Of a DNA stretch of 64,000 bases, positions 24,799 through 32,910 are shown in pieces (position 1 is the stretch's first letter; each line of letters opens with the position of its first letter). The notes beneath the pieces were generated by a model that was not told the origin of the DNA, did no database searches, and saw only the letters and a list, made by a program, of their open reading frames with translations. The stretch is from NCBI RefSeq assembly GCF_026340675.1, contig NZ_JAPEOX010000001.1, positions 6,820,001 through 6,884,000 on the forward strand, read 5' to 3'. The DNA is from Streptomyces sp. NBC_01264 (GTDB lineage Bacteria > Actinomycetota > Actinomycetes > Streptomycetales > Streptomycetaceae). A program made the translations under genes and the position numbers.

Positions 24799-24834
24799 GA
24801 TTCCGTCGCGTAATCAAAAGGCAACAACGGAATC
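24799..24834. promoter_or_regulatory. Spaced inverted repeat upstream of the second polyamine operon
   Basis: GATTCCGT (24799-24806) and ACGGAATC (24827-24834) are exact complements 20 nt apart, just upstream of the predicted -35 box at 24837. This is a candidate activator or repressor site. Confidence 0.45.
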
Positions 24835-24836
24835 AC

Positions 24837-24893
24837 TTGGCCGAGGGGTTTCCCTCTGCCAGGATCGGCACTCAATTCGAGCTGTAGCTCGAA
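24837..24893 (+). promoter_or_regulatory. Promoter and operator of the second polyamine operon
   Basis: TTGGCC (24837-24842) and CAGGAT (24860-24865) are 17 nt apart. Just after the expected transcription start lies the perfect inverted repeat TTCGAGCT-GT-AGCTCGAA (24876-24893), followed by a partial repeat CTGTAGCTAC. The position of the palindrome in the early transcript suits a repressor. Confidence 0.55.
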
Positions 24894-24921
24894 CTGTAGC
24901 TACGGAGAGCGTGAGAGCGTG

Positions 24922-26448
24922 ATGGGCAACCGCTTCCAGGTCAAGGTCCAGGTCAAGGACCGATTCGCCGCAGGCGCGCAGTACATCGACGGGCAGCTGC
25001 GGCCCGGCACCTCGGGCCGGTCACACACCGTGGTCGACCCCGCCACCGGCGAGGAGGTGCTCACCTACGGGCTGGCCTCCACCGCGGACGTGGACGCCGC
25101 CGTCGCCGCCGCCAAGCGGGCCTTCCCGGGCTGGTCGGGAGCCACCCCCGGGGAGCGTTCCGACGCGCTGCACCGGCTCGCCGGCGTGCTGGCCGAGCGG
25201 TCGGAGGAGTTCGCGTTCGCGGAGTCCCTGCAGTGCGGCAAGCCGGTCAAGCTGTCGACGGAGTTCGACGTCCCGGGGACCGTCGACAACACCGCCTTCT
25301 TCGCGGGCGCCGCGCGCCACCTCCAGGGGCAGGCCGCCGGCGAGTACTCCGGGGACCACACCTCGTACGTACGCCGCGAGGCGATCGGGGTCGTGGGGTC
25401 CATCGCGCCGTGGAACTATCCGCTGCAGATGGCCGCCTGGAAGATCCTCCCGGCGATCGCCGCGGGCAACACCATCGTCCTCAAGCCCGCCGAGCTCACC
25501 CCGCTGACCTCCCTGATGTTCGCCCAGGCGGCCAAGGAGGCGGGCCTGCCGGACGGCGTGGTCAACATCGTCACCGGCGCCGGCCGGGACGCGGGCGAGC
25601 ACCTGGTCGGCCACCCGGACGTGGTCATGACCTCCTTCACCGGGTCCACCGCCATCGGCAAGCGGGTCGCCGAGATCGCCACCGCCACCGTCAAGCGCCT
25701 CCACCTGGAGCTCGGTGGCAAGGCCCCGTTCCTCGTCTTCGACGACGCCGACCTGGAGGCCGCCGCCAACGGCGCCGTCGCCGCCTCCCTGATCAACACC
25801 GGCCAGGACTGCACGGCCGCCACCCGTGCCTACGTCCAGCGCCCCCTCCACGACGCCTTCGTCGCCCGGGTCGCCGAGCTGATGGAGACCGTCCGCGTCG
25901 GAGACCCCTTCGACCCCGCCACCGACCTGGGCCCGCTGGTCTCGCACGCCCAGCGCGACCGGGTCGCCGGGTTCGTCGAGCGTGCCCGCGCGTACGCCAC
26001 CGTCGTCACCGGCGGCGAGATCCCCGGGGGAGACCTCGCGGAGGGCGCGTACTACCGGCCCACGCTGATCTCCGGCGCCGCCCAGGACAGCGAGGTGGTC
26101 CAGTCGGAGATCTTCGGGCCGGTCCTCGTGGTCCTGCCCTTCGACACCGACGACGAGGGCATCGCGCTGGCCAACGACACGCCGTACGGGCTCGCCGCCT
26201 CCGCCTGGAGCCGTGACGTGTACCGGGCGAACCGTGCCACCCGGGAGATCCAGGCGGGCTGCGTCTGGGTCAACGACCACATCCCGATCATCAGCGAGAT
26301 GCCCCACGGCGGCTACAAGGCCAGTGGCTTCGGAAAGGACATGAGCAGCTACTCCTTCGAGGAGTACACGCAGGTCAAGCACGTGATGTACGACAACACC
26401 GCAGTGGCCGCGAAGGACTGGCACCGCACGATCTTCGGGGACAGATAA
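24922..26448 (+). CDS. Aldehyde dehydrogenase, probable gamma-aminobutyraldehyde dehydrogenase
   Basis: Aldehyde dehydrogenase of 508 residues with catalytic Cys in NTGQDCTAATRAYV and Glu in LELGGKAPF. The cofactor region has PWNYPLQMAAWK. It is clearly related to the enzyme at 12752 but not a recent copy. Heading the PotDABC operon, it probably oxidises 4-aminobutanal (or gamma-glutamyl-aminobutanal) derived from putrescine. Start is ambiguous between GTG 24919 and ATG 24922; GGAG lies 11-14 nt upstream. The N-terminus has a short RFQVKVQVKDRF repeat that may be a small local duplication. Confidence 0.9.
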   Translation: MGNRFQVKVQVKDRFAAGAQYIDGQLRPGTSGRSHTVVDPATGEEVLTYGLASTADVDAAVAAAKRAFPGWSGATPGERSDALHRLAGVLAERSEEFAFAESLQCGKPVKLSTEFDVPGTVDNTAFFAGAARHLQGQAAGEYSGDHTSYVRREAIGVVGSIAPWNYPLQMAAWKILPAIAAGNTIVLKPAELTPLTSLMFAQAAKEAGLPDGVVNIVTGAGRDAGEHLVGHPDVVMTSFTGSTAIGKRVAEIATATVKRLHLELGGKAPFLVFDDADLEAAANGAVAASLINTGQDCTAATRAYVQRPLHDAFVARVAELMETVRVGDPFDPATDLGPLVSHAQRDRVAGFVERARAYATVVTGGEIPGGDLAEGAYYRPTLISGAAQDSEVVQSEIFGPVLVVLPFDTDDEGIALANDTPYGLAASAWSRDVYRANRATREIQAGCVWVNDHIPIISEMPHGGYKASGFGKDMSSYSFEEYTQVKHVMYDNTAVAAKDWHRTIFGDR

Positions 26449-26502
26449 CCACGTAGGGCCGCCCGACCGGCGGTTCGCACCCATCCCGAAAGGGCACCTC
26501 CC

Positions 26503-27753
26503 ATGGAGCAGTTCGAGCCCGACCGCCTCTCGGCGGCGCAATTCGCCGCCATGCGGCGCAGCCTCACCACCGGGCGCGGCGCCCTCACCCGCCGCTCCGT
26601 GCTGCGCGCCTCCGGAGTCGGAGCGCTCACCCTCGGCGGCCTGTCCGCGCTGGCCGGCTGCGGGATCCCGCCGGCCAAGCGCGCGGAGGGCACCGCCGCG
26701 GCCTCCGACGACCACTCGGAGCAGGAGAAGGAGATCAACTTCTCCAACTGGACCGAGTACATGGACACCAGCGACGACGAGAAGTCCCGTCCCACGCTGG
26801 AGGAGTTCACCAAGCGGACCGGGATCAAGGTCAAGTACACCGAGGACATCAACGACAACGTCGAGTTCTTCGGCAAGATCAAGCCCCAGCTCGCGGCTGG
26901 CCAGGACACCGGCCGCGACCTGATCGTCGTCACCGACTGGCTGGCCTCGCGCATCATCCGCCTCGGCTGGGCCCAGAAGCTGGACCCCTCGCACCTCCCG
27001 CACGCCTACGCCAACCTGATCCCGCAGTTCCGCAGCCCCGACTGGGACCCGGGCCGGGCGTACAGCTACCCCTGGACCGGCATCGACACCGTCATCGCCT
27101 ACAACACCAAGGCGACCGGCGGGAAGAAGGTCGACTCCGTCACCCAGATGCTCGACGACCCCTCCCTCAAGGGCCGCGTCGGCTTCCTCACCGAGATGCG
27201 CGACAGCGTCGGCATGACCCTGCTCGACCAGGGCAAGGACCCGGCGAACTTCACCGACGCGGACTTCGACGGGGCGATCGGCCGGCTCCAGAAGGGCGTG
27301 GACAAGAAGCAGATCCGCCGCTTCACCGGCAACGACTACACGGCGGACCTCGACAAGGGCGACCTCGCAGCCTGCCTGGCCTGGGCCGGCGACGTCATCC
27401 AGCTGCAGGCCGGCAACCCGGACATCCAGTACGCGATCCCGGCGCCCGGCTACATCAGCTCCAGCGACAACCTGCTGGTCCCCGTGAAGGCCCGGCACAA
27501 GGCCAACGCGGAGCGGCTCATCGACTACTACTACGAGCCCCCGGTGGCCGCCCAGCTGGCCGCCTACATCAGCTACGTCTGCCCCGTCGAGGGCGTCAAG
27601 GACGAGCTGGCCAAGATCGACCCGGAGCTCGCGGACAACGTCCTGATCGTCCCCGACAAGGCGATGGCCGCCAAGTCGCACGCCTTCCGCTCCCTCACCA
27701 GCGAGGAAGAGACGGCGTACGAGGAGAAGTTCGCCAAGCTCATCGGAGCCTGA
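26503..27753 (+). CDS. potD: Spermidine/putrescine-binding lipoprotein PotD
   Basis: Binding protein of 416 residues. A 30-residue hydrophilic lead is followed by twin-arginine TRRSVLRASG, a hydrophobic core and lipobox LAGC, so it is a predicted Tat lipoprotein. Mature part has the PotD pattern: FSNWTEYMDT, KYTEDINDN, RRFTGNDYTADL and YYYEPPVAAQLA. It belongs to an operon with PotA, PotB and PotC just downstream, which fixes the role as polyamine import. It resembles the PotD-like protein at 14306 throughout (both have RRFTGNDY), so the two are paralogues. Confidence 0.93.
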   Translation: MEQFEPDRLSAAQFAAMRRSLTTGRGALTRRSVLRASGVGALTLGGLSALAGCGIPPAKRAEGTAAASDDHSEQEKEINFSNWTEYMDTSDDEKSRPTLEEFTKRTGIKVKYTEDINDNVEFFGKIKPQLAAGQDTGRDLIVVTDWLASRIIRLGWAQKLDPSHLPHAYANLIPQFRSPDWDPGRAYSYPWTGIDTVIAYNTKATGGKKVDSVTQMLDDPSLKGRVGFLTEMRDSVGMTLLDQGKDPANFTDADFDGAIGRLQKGVDKKQIRRFTGNDYTADLDKGDLAACLAWAGDVIQLQAGNPDIQYAIPAPGYISSSDNLLVPVKARHKANAERLIDYYYEPPVAAQLAAYISYVCPVEGVKDELAKIDPELADNVLIVPDKAMAAKSHAFRSLTSEEETAYEEKFAKLIGA

Positions 27754-27836
27754 CGGGTCCCGCCGCCGTCCCCGCGGCACCAGCACCCGTACCGGCACCT
27801 GCCCCTTCCACGACACACCACCGAAGGCCCAGGCCC

Positions 27837-28988
27837 ATGACTGACAAGACCGAAGGCGGCGACGTCCGCCTCGCCGGGATCAGCAAGCACTACGGATCCT
27901 TCACCGCCGTGCACCCGCTGGATCTCACCATCCCCCAGGGCTCCTTCTTCGCCCTGCTCGGCGCCTCGGGCTGCGGGAAGACCACCACCCTGCGCATGAT
28001 CGCCGGCCTGGAGGAGCCCTCCACCGGCACCGTCAGCCTCGGCGACCGCGAGGTCACGCACCTGCCGCCGTACAAGCGCCCGGTCAACACCGTCTTCCAG
28101 AGCTACGCCCTCTTCCCGCACCTCGACGTCTCGGAGAACATCGCCTTCGGGCTGCGCCGCCGAGGCATCAAGTCAGTCAAGAAGCAGGTCGACGACATGC
28201 TGGAGCTGGTCCAGCTCGGCCAGTTCGCCGGGCGCAAGCCGCACCAGCTCTCCGGTGGCCAGCAGCAGCGCGTCGCGGTGGCCCGTGCGCTCATCAACCA
28301 CCCGCAGGTACTGCTCCTCGACGAGCCGCTCGGCGCCCTCGACCTCAAGCTGCGCCGCCAGATGCAGCTGGAGCTCAAGCGCATCCAGACCGAGGTCGGC
28401 ATCACCTTCGTGCACGTCACGCACGACCAGGAGGAGGCCATGACCATGGCCGACACGGTCGCCGTGATGAACGGCGGCCGTGTCGAGCAGCTCGGCGCCC
28501 CCGCCGAGCTCTACGAGAACCCGAAGACGACCTTCGTGGCGAACTTCCTCGGCACCTCCAACCTCATCGAGGCCGAGGTCCTGGAGGCCGGCGCCTCCGA
28601 CGTCGTCGTCTCCTCCGCCGGTACGAAGCTGCGCGTCCCGGCGTCGCGATGTTCGACCACACCCCGCGCCGGCGGCAAGCTGCTGGTCGGGGTGCGCCCG
28701 GAGAAGATCTCCCTGGTCCACGCGGACGCCGAGGGCACCATCGAGACCGGCCGCAACAAGGTGGCCGGCAAGATCGCGGCCTCCTCCTTCATCGGCGTCT
28801 CCACCCAGTTCGTCATCGACAGCCCGGTCTGCCCGGAGCTGGAGGTGTACGTGCAGAACATCGAGCGCGACGCCCGCCTCGTCCCCGGCGCCGAAGTGAT
28901 ACTGCACTGGAACCCGGACCACACCTTCGGCCTGGACGCGGCACAGGACATCGACGCCGGCATCGAGACGGTCGAGGAGAGCGCGTGA
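27837..28988 (+). CDS. potA: Polyamine ABC transporter ATP-binding protein PotA
   Basis: ATPase of 383 residues with Walker [11 protein letters not shown]-loop [10 protein letters not shown], signature LSGGQQQR, Walker [12 protein letters not shown] and H-loop [13 protein letters not shown]-type C-terminal domain (about 240-370) is present, as in PotA/MalK subunits. Starts with ATG 27837 and ends in a GTGA overlap with potB. A 9-residue stretch SRCSTTPRA near 265 is less conserved-looking than its surroundings but the frame is intact. Confidence 0.95.
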   Translation: MTDKTEGGDVRLAGISKHYGSFTAVHPLDLTIPQGSFFALLGASGCGKTTTLRMIAGLEEPSTGTVSLGDREVTHLPPYKRPVNTVFQSYALFPHLDVSENIAFGLRRRGIKSVKKQVDDMLELVQLGQFAGRKPHQLSGGQQQRVAVARALINHPQVLLLDEPLGALDLKLRRQMQLELKRIQTEVGITFVHVTHDQEEAMTMADTVAVMNGGRVEQLGAPAELYENPKTTFVANFLGTSNLIEAEVLEAGASDVVVSSAGTKLRVPASRCSTTPRAGGKLLVGVRPEKISLVHADAEGTIETGRNKVAGKIAASSFIGVSTQFVIDSPVCPELEVYVQNIERDARLVPGAEVILHWNPDHTFGLDAAQDIDAGIETVEESA

Positions 28989-29914
28989 GCGCCCCCGCGA
29001 CCCTGCCCGAGGTCGCCGTCTGTGCCGAGCCCCCGGTGCACAAGCCGTCCCTGAAGAAGCGCCTGATCCCCTACTGGCTGCTGCTCCCGGGCATTCTGTG
29101 GCTGCTCGTCTTCTTCGTGCTGCCGATGGTCTACCAGGCCTCGACCTCGGTGCAGACCGGCTCCCTCGAAGAGGGCTTCAAGGTCAAGTGGCACTTCCAG
29201 ACCTACTGGGACGCCTTCACCGAGTACTACCCGCAGTTCCTGCGCTCCCTGCTCTACGCCGGCACCGCGACCGCGCTGTGCCTGCTGCTGGGCTATCCGC
29301 TGGCCTACCTGATCGCCTTCAAGGCGGGCCGCTGGCGCAATCTGCTCCTGGTGCTGGTCATCGCCCCGTTCTTCACCAGCTTCCTGATCCGCACCCTCGC
29401 CTGGAAGACGATCCTGGCCGACGGCGGCCCCGTGGTCGGCGTCCTCAACACGGTCGGCTTCCTGGACGTCACCAGCTGGCTCGGCATGACCGAGGGCGAC
29501 CGCGTCCTCGCCACGCCGCTCGCGGTCGTCTGCGGTCTGACGTACAACTTCCTCCCCTTCATGATCCTGCCGCTCTACACCTCGCTGGAGCGCATCGACA
29601 CCCGCCTCCACGAGGCGGCCGGGGACCTGTACGCCCGCCCCGCCACGGTCTTCCGCAAGGTGACCTTCCCGCTGTCCATGCCGGGCGTGGTCTCCGGGAC
29701 CCTGCTCACCTTCATCCCGGCGAGCGGCGACTACGTCAACGCCGAACTGCTCGGCTCCACGGACACCCGCATGATCGGAAACGTCATCCAGTCGCAGTAC
29801 CTGCGCATCCTCGACTATCCGACGGCGGCCGCGCTGTCCTTCATCCTCATGGCCATCGTGCTGGTCATGGTCACCATCTACATCCGCCGAGCGGGGACGG
29901 AGGACCTGGTCTGA
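28985..29914 (+). CDS. potB: Polyamine ABC transporter permease PotB
   Basis: Inner-membrane permease of 309 residues with six membrane segments. The EAA loop reads RLHEAAGDLYARP, which docks PotA. GTG 28985 overlaps the potA stop by 4 nt, and the stop overlaps the potC ATG by one base, so translation of the three genes is coupled. The N-terminal 20 residues are hydrophilic. Confidence 0.94.
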   Translation: MSAPATLPEVAVCAEPPVHKPSLKKRLIPYWLLLPGILWLLVFFVLPMVYQASTSVQTGSLEEGFKVKWHFQTYWDAFTEYYPQFLRSLLYAGTATALCLLLGYPLAYLIAFKAGRWRNLLLVLVIAPFFTSFLIRTLAWKTILADGGPVVGVLNTVGFLDVTSWLGMTEGDRVLATPLAVVCGLTYNFLPFMILPLYTSLERIDTRLHEAAGDLYARPATVFRKVTFPLSMPGVVSGTLLTFIPASGDYVNAELLGSTDTRMIGNVIQSQYLRILDYPTAAALSFILMAIVLVMVTIYIRRAGTEDLV

Positions 29915-30720
29915 TGAAGAGCGCCACCACCTGGCTGCGCCGCAATCTCGTCGTGATCGCGGGGCTCGGCACGCTCGCGTACCTGATCCTGCCGAACGTC
30001 GTCGTCACGGTCTTCTCCTTCAACAACCCCACCGGGCGGTTCAACTACGCCTGGCAGGAGTTCTCCCTCGACGCGTGGAAGGACCCCTGCGGGGTCGCCG
30101 ACATGTGCGGCTCCCTGTCCCTCTCGCTCCAGATCGCCCTGTGGGCCACCATCGGCGCGACCGTGCTGGGCACCGCGATCGCCTTCGCGATGGTCCGCTA
30201 CCGGTTCCGGGGTCGCGGCGCGGTCAACTCGCTGATCTTCCTGCCGATGGCCATGCCCGAGATCGTGATGGCGGCCTCGCTGCTCGCCCTCTTCCTCAAC
30301 ATGGGCATCCAGCTCGGCTTCTGGACGATCCTGATCGCCCACGTCATGTTCTGCCTCAGCTTCGTCGTCGCCGCCGTCAAGGCCCGGGTGCTCTCCATGG
30401 ACCCCCGCCTGGAGGAAGCGGCCCGCGATCTCTACGCCGGTCCCGTGCAGACCTTCCTGCGCGTCACCCTGCCGATCGCGGCCCCCGGCATCGCGGCGGG
30501 CGCGCTGCTCTCCTTCGCGCTCTCCTTCGACGACTTCATCATCACCAACTTCAACTCGGGCAACACCGTCACCTTCCCCATGTTCGTGTGGGGATCGGCC
30601 CAGCGCGGTACGCCTGTACAGATCAACGTCATCGGCACGGCGATGTTCGTCATCGCGGTCCTGGTGGTGCTGGGCGGCCAGATGGTCGCCAACCGCCGCA
30701 AGAAAGCACAGCCCAAGTAA
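29914..30720 (+). CDS. potC: Polyamine ABC transporter permease PotC
   Basis: Second permease subunit, 268 residues and six membrane segments, with the EAA loop RLEEAARDLYAGP. The second part, SFDDFIITNFNSG, is the typical PotC signature. Start ATG 29914 overlaps potB. It is followed after 22 nt by the FAD oxidoreductase gene, probably in the same transcript. Confidence 0.94.
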   Translation: MKSATTWLRRNLVVIAGLGTLAYLILPNVVVTVFSFNNPTGRFNYAWQEFSLDAWKDPCGVADMCGSLSLSLQIALWATIGATVLGTAIAFAMVRYRFRGRGAVNSLIFLPMAMPEIVMAASLLALFLNMGIQLGFWTILIAHVMFCLSFVVAAVKARVLSMDPRLEEAARDLYAGPVQTFLRVTLPIAAPGIAAGALLSFALSFDDFIITNFNSGNTVTFPMFVWGSAQRGTPVQINVIGTAMFVIAVLVVLGGQMVANRRKKAQPK

Positions 30721-30742
30721 CACCTGTAGGGAGTTGGAAGAC

Positions 30743-32161
30743 ATGGCCCCAGACGCCATGCGCACCGCTGCACGATCTCTTTCCGGAGCCAAGCCGGTCT
30801 CGTACTGGCTGGACGACCCCGGCAGGCCGGCCGCCGAGCCCGCCCTCACCGGGGACGAGCACTGCGATCTGCTCGTCATCGGCGGCGGCTACAGCGGCCT
30901 GTGGACCGCGCTGATCGCCAAGGAGCGCGACCCCGCCCGGGACGTCGTCCTCATCGAGGGTCACGAGGCGGGCTGGGCCGCCTCGGGCCGCAACGGCGGC
31001 TTCTGTGCGGCCTCCCTCACCCACGGCCTGGCGAACGGGATGGCCCGCTGGCCCGACGAGCTCGCCAAGCTGGAGGACCTCGGCGCCCGCAACCTCGACG
31101 CCATCGAGGAGGCCGTCGCCCGCTATGGCATCGACTGCGATTTCGAGCGCAGCGGTGAGATCGACGTGGCCACCGAGCCGCACCAGGTCGCGGAGCTCCG
31201 CGAGTTCCACGCGGAGGCCGAGCGGCTCGGCCTCGCCGGCCGCTCCGAATGGCTGGATGCGGACGCCCTGCGGGCCGAGGTCGACTCCCCGACCTTCCTC
31301 GGCGGGATCTGGGACCGCGACGGCGTCGCCATGCTCAACCCGGCGAAGCTCGCCTGGGGCCTGAAGCGGGCCTGCCTGGAGCTGGGCGTCCGGATCTACG
31401 AGAACACGCGCGGGCTGGACCTGGCCGGCTCGGGAGCCGGGATGGCCGTGCGGACCCCGTACGGCCGGGTCTTCGCCCGCCGGGTGGCCCTGGGCACCAA
31501 CATCTTCCCGTCGCTGGTCAAGCGGGTGCGCCCGCTGACCGTCCCGGTCTACGACTACGCGCTGATGACGGAGGCGCTGACCGAGGAGCAGCTGGCCTCG
31601 ATCGGCTGGAAGAACCGGCAGGGGCTCGGCGACAGCGCCAACCAGTTCCACTACTTCCGGATCACCCCCGACCGGCGGATCCTGTGGGGCGGGTACGACG
31701 CGATCTACCCGTACGGCGGCCAGCTCGACGCCGAGCGCGACCACCGGCCCGAGACCTACCTCAAGCTCGCCGAGCACTTCTTCACCTGCTTCCCGCAGCT
31801 GGAAGGGGTGAAGTTCAGCCACGCCTGGGGCGGGGCGATCGACACCTGCACGCGCTTCTCGGCCTTCTTCGGCACCGCGCACGCCGGCAAGGTGGCCTAC
31901 GCGGCCGGCTACACCGGTCTGGGCGTCGGGGCCACCCGCTTCGGCGCCGACGTGATGCTGGACCTCCTGGCGGGGGAGAAGACCGAACGCACGGAGCTGG
32001 AGATGGTCCGCTCCAAGCCGATGCCCTTCCCGCCGGAGCCCTTCGCCTGGACCGGCATCACGATGACGAAGTGGTCGCTGGCCCGGGCGGACCGGACGGG
32101 CGGACACCGCAACCTGTGGCTGAAGACGCTGGACCGCTTCGGTCTCGGCTTCGACAGCTGA
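30743..32161 (+). CDS. FAD-dependent amine oxidoreductase, gamma-glutamylputrescine oxidase-like
   Basis: DAO-type flavoprotein of 472 residues. The dinucleotide-binding motif is GGGYSG at 47-52 (CDLLVIGGGYSGLW), and the FAD-contacting C-terminal motif is YAAGYTGLGVGATR. It resembles PuuB, which oxidises gamma-glutamylputrescine to the aldehyde, and related glycine/sarcosine-type oxidases. As the last gene of the PotDABC operon beside an aminobutyraldehyde-type dehydrogenase it likely oxidises an imported polyamine or its gamma-glutamyl form. The ATG at 30743 has GGGAG 9 nt upstream; an in-frame ATG at 30758 is possible. Confidence 0.86.
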   Translation: MAPDAMRTAARSLSGAKPVSYWLDDPGRPAAEPALTGDEHCDLLVIGGGYSGLWTALIAKERDPARDVVLIEGHEAGWAASGRNGGFCAASLTHGLANGMARWPDELAKLEDLGARNLDAIEEAVARYGIDCDFERSGEIDVATEPHQVAELREFHAEAERLGLAGRSEWLDADALRAEVDSPTFLGGIWDRDGVAMLNPAKLAWGLKRACLELGVRIYENTRGLDLAGSGAGMAVRTPYGRVFARRVALGTNIFPSLVKRVRPLTVPVYDYALMTEALTEEQLASIGWKNRQGLGDSANQFHYFRITPDRRILWGGYDAIYPYGGQLDAERDHRPETYLKLAEHFFTCFPQLEGVKFSHAWGGAIDTCTRFSAFFGTAHAGKVAYAAGYTGLGVGATRFGADVMLDLLAGEKTERTELEMVRSKPMPFPPEPFAWTGITMTKWSLARADRTGGHRNLWLKTLDRFGLGFDS

Positions 32162-32345
32162 GGCCGCGCGGCGACGGTGTGCTGATCGGGTAAACGACCT
32201 CCGCGCGCCCCGGGCGCACATCGCCCCCGGCAGTGTGACCTGCTTCACTACCACGGAGTAACGAAACCCGCGTCATACCTGCGCCCGGCCCCGCTCTCAC
32301 TGGTGAGAACGCTTCACCTCACCCACAGAGAGCGGAGGCCGGGCG

Positions 32346-32810
32346 ATGACGATCCCGGGGGACAAGACGGCGGTGGACTGGCTGGTTTCGGTGGCGCCCG
32401 ATCCGGACGCCTGCCGGTGGGAGTGGGAGCGCAACCCCCTCGGGGTCGCGCTGCTGCCCGCCGGTCACCGGTGGGACGTGCTGATCCTGCCGGGGGAGCT
32501 GGGGCACACCACCCTCGAAGTACTGGACGTGCTGCTGGACGAGCCCGGCCCGGTGCTCGCCGATTTCGGCGACTCCAGGCTGGGCTTCTTCGTGCCCCCG
32601 GGCACCGCGTCGCGCTGGATCGGGACGGGCGTACGGGGAGCCGGGCGCGGGACCTGGATCGTGGTTCCGTACCCCGGCCGGGCCACGGGCGGGGTCCGCT
32701 GGCTCGTCGTCCCGGACGGGCGGGGCACGCTCACCGATCCGGCGGTGCTGGAGACCGCGATGCACGAGGCGGCGGCGCGCGTCGTGGGCCGGACGGGCGG
32801 GAAGTCTTGA
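32346..32810 (+). CDS. Hypothetical protein, actinobacterial
   Basis: Soluble protein of 154 residues with no signal peptide or membrane segment. It has several conserved-looking blocks, such as GVALLPAGHRWDVLILP, FGDSRLGFFVPPGTA and TWIVVPYP. The pattern recalls the N-terminal primase/polymerase-like domain proteins of actinobacteria, but I cannot confirm this and give no function. ATG 32346 follows GGAGG by 8 nt. The stop overlaps the -35 box of the chitinase promoter. Confidence 0.65.
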   Translation: MTIPGDKTAVDWLVSVAPDPDACRWEWERNPLGVALLPAGHRWDVLILPGELGHTTLEVLDVLLDEPGPVLADFGDSRLGFFVPPGTASRWIGTGVRGAGRGTWIVVPYPGRATGGVRWLVVPDGRGTLTDPAVLETAMHEAAARVVGRTGGKS

Positions 32811-32835
32811 CAAGAAGATTGGTCTGGACCATCTT
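32807..32835 (+). promoter_or_regulatory. Chitinase promoter with DasR-type (dre) operator
   Basis: TTGACA (32807-32812) is a perfect -35 box and CATCTT (32830-32835) a possible -10 with 17-nt spacing. Between them is ATTGGTCTGGACCAT (32818-32832), a near match to the GntR-family DasR operator (core TGGTCTAGACCA) that controls chitin and N-acetylglucosamine genes in streptomycetes. The site fills the spacer, so binding should block RNA polymerase. Confidence 0.82.
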
Positions 32836-32910
32836 GGGCGCCGCTGCGCCTTCCCCCACGGCTCGCCCGCGCGCGGCCCGGCTCCATCCCCCCATGCACC
32901 GGAGGCAGTT

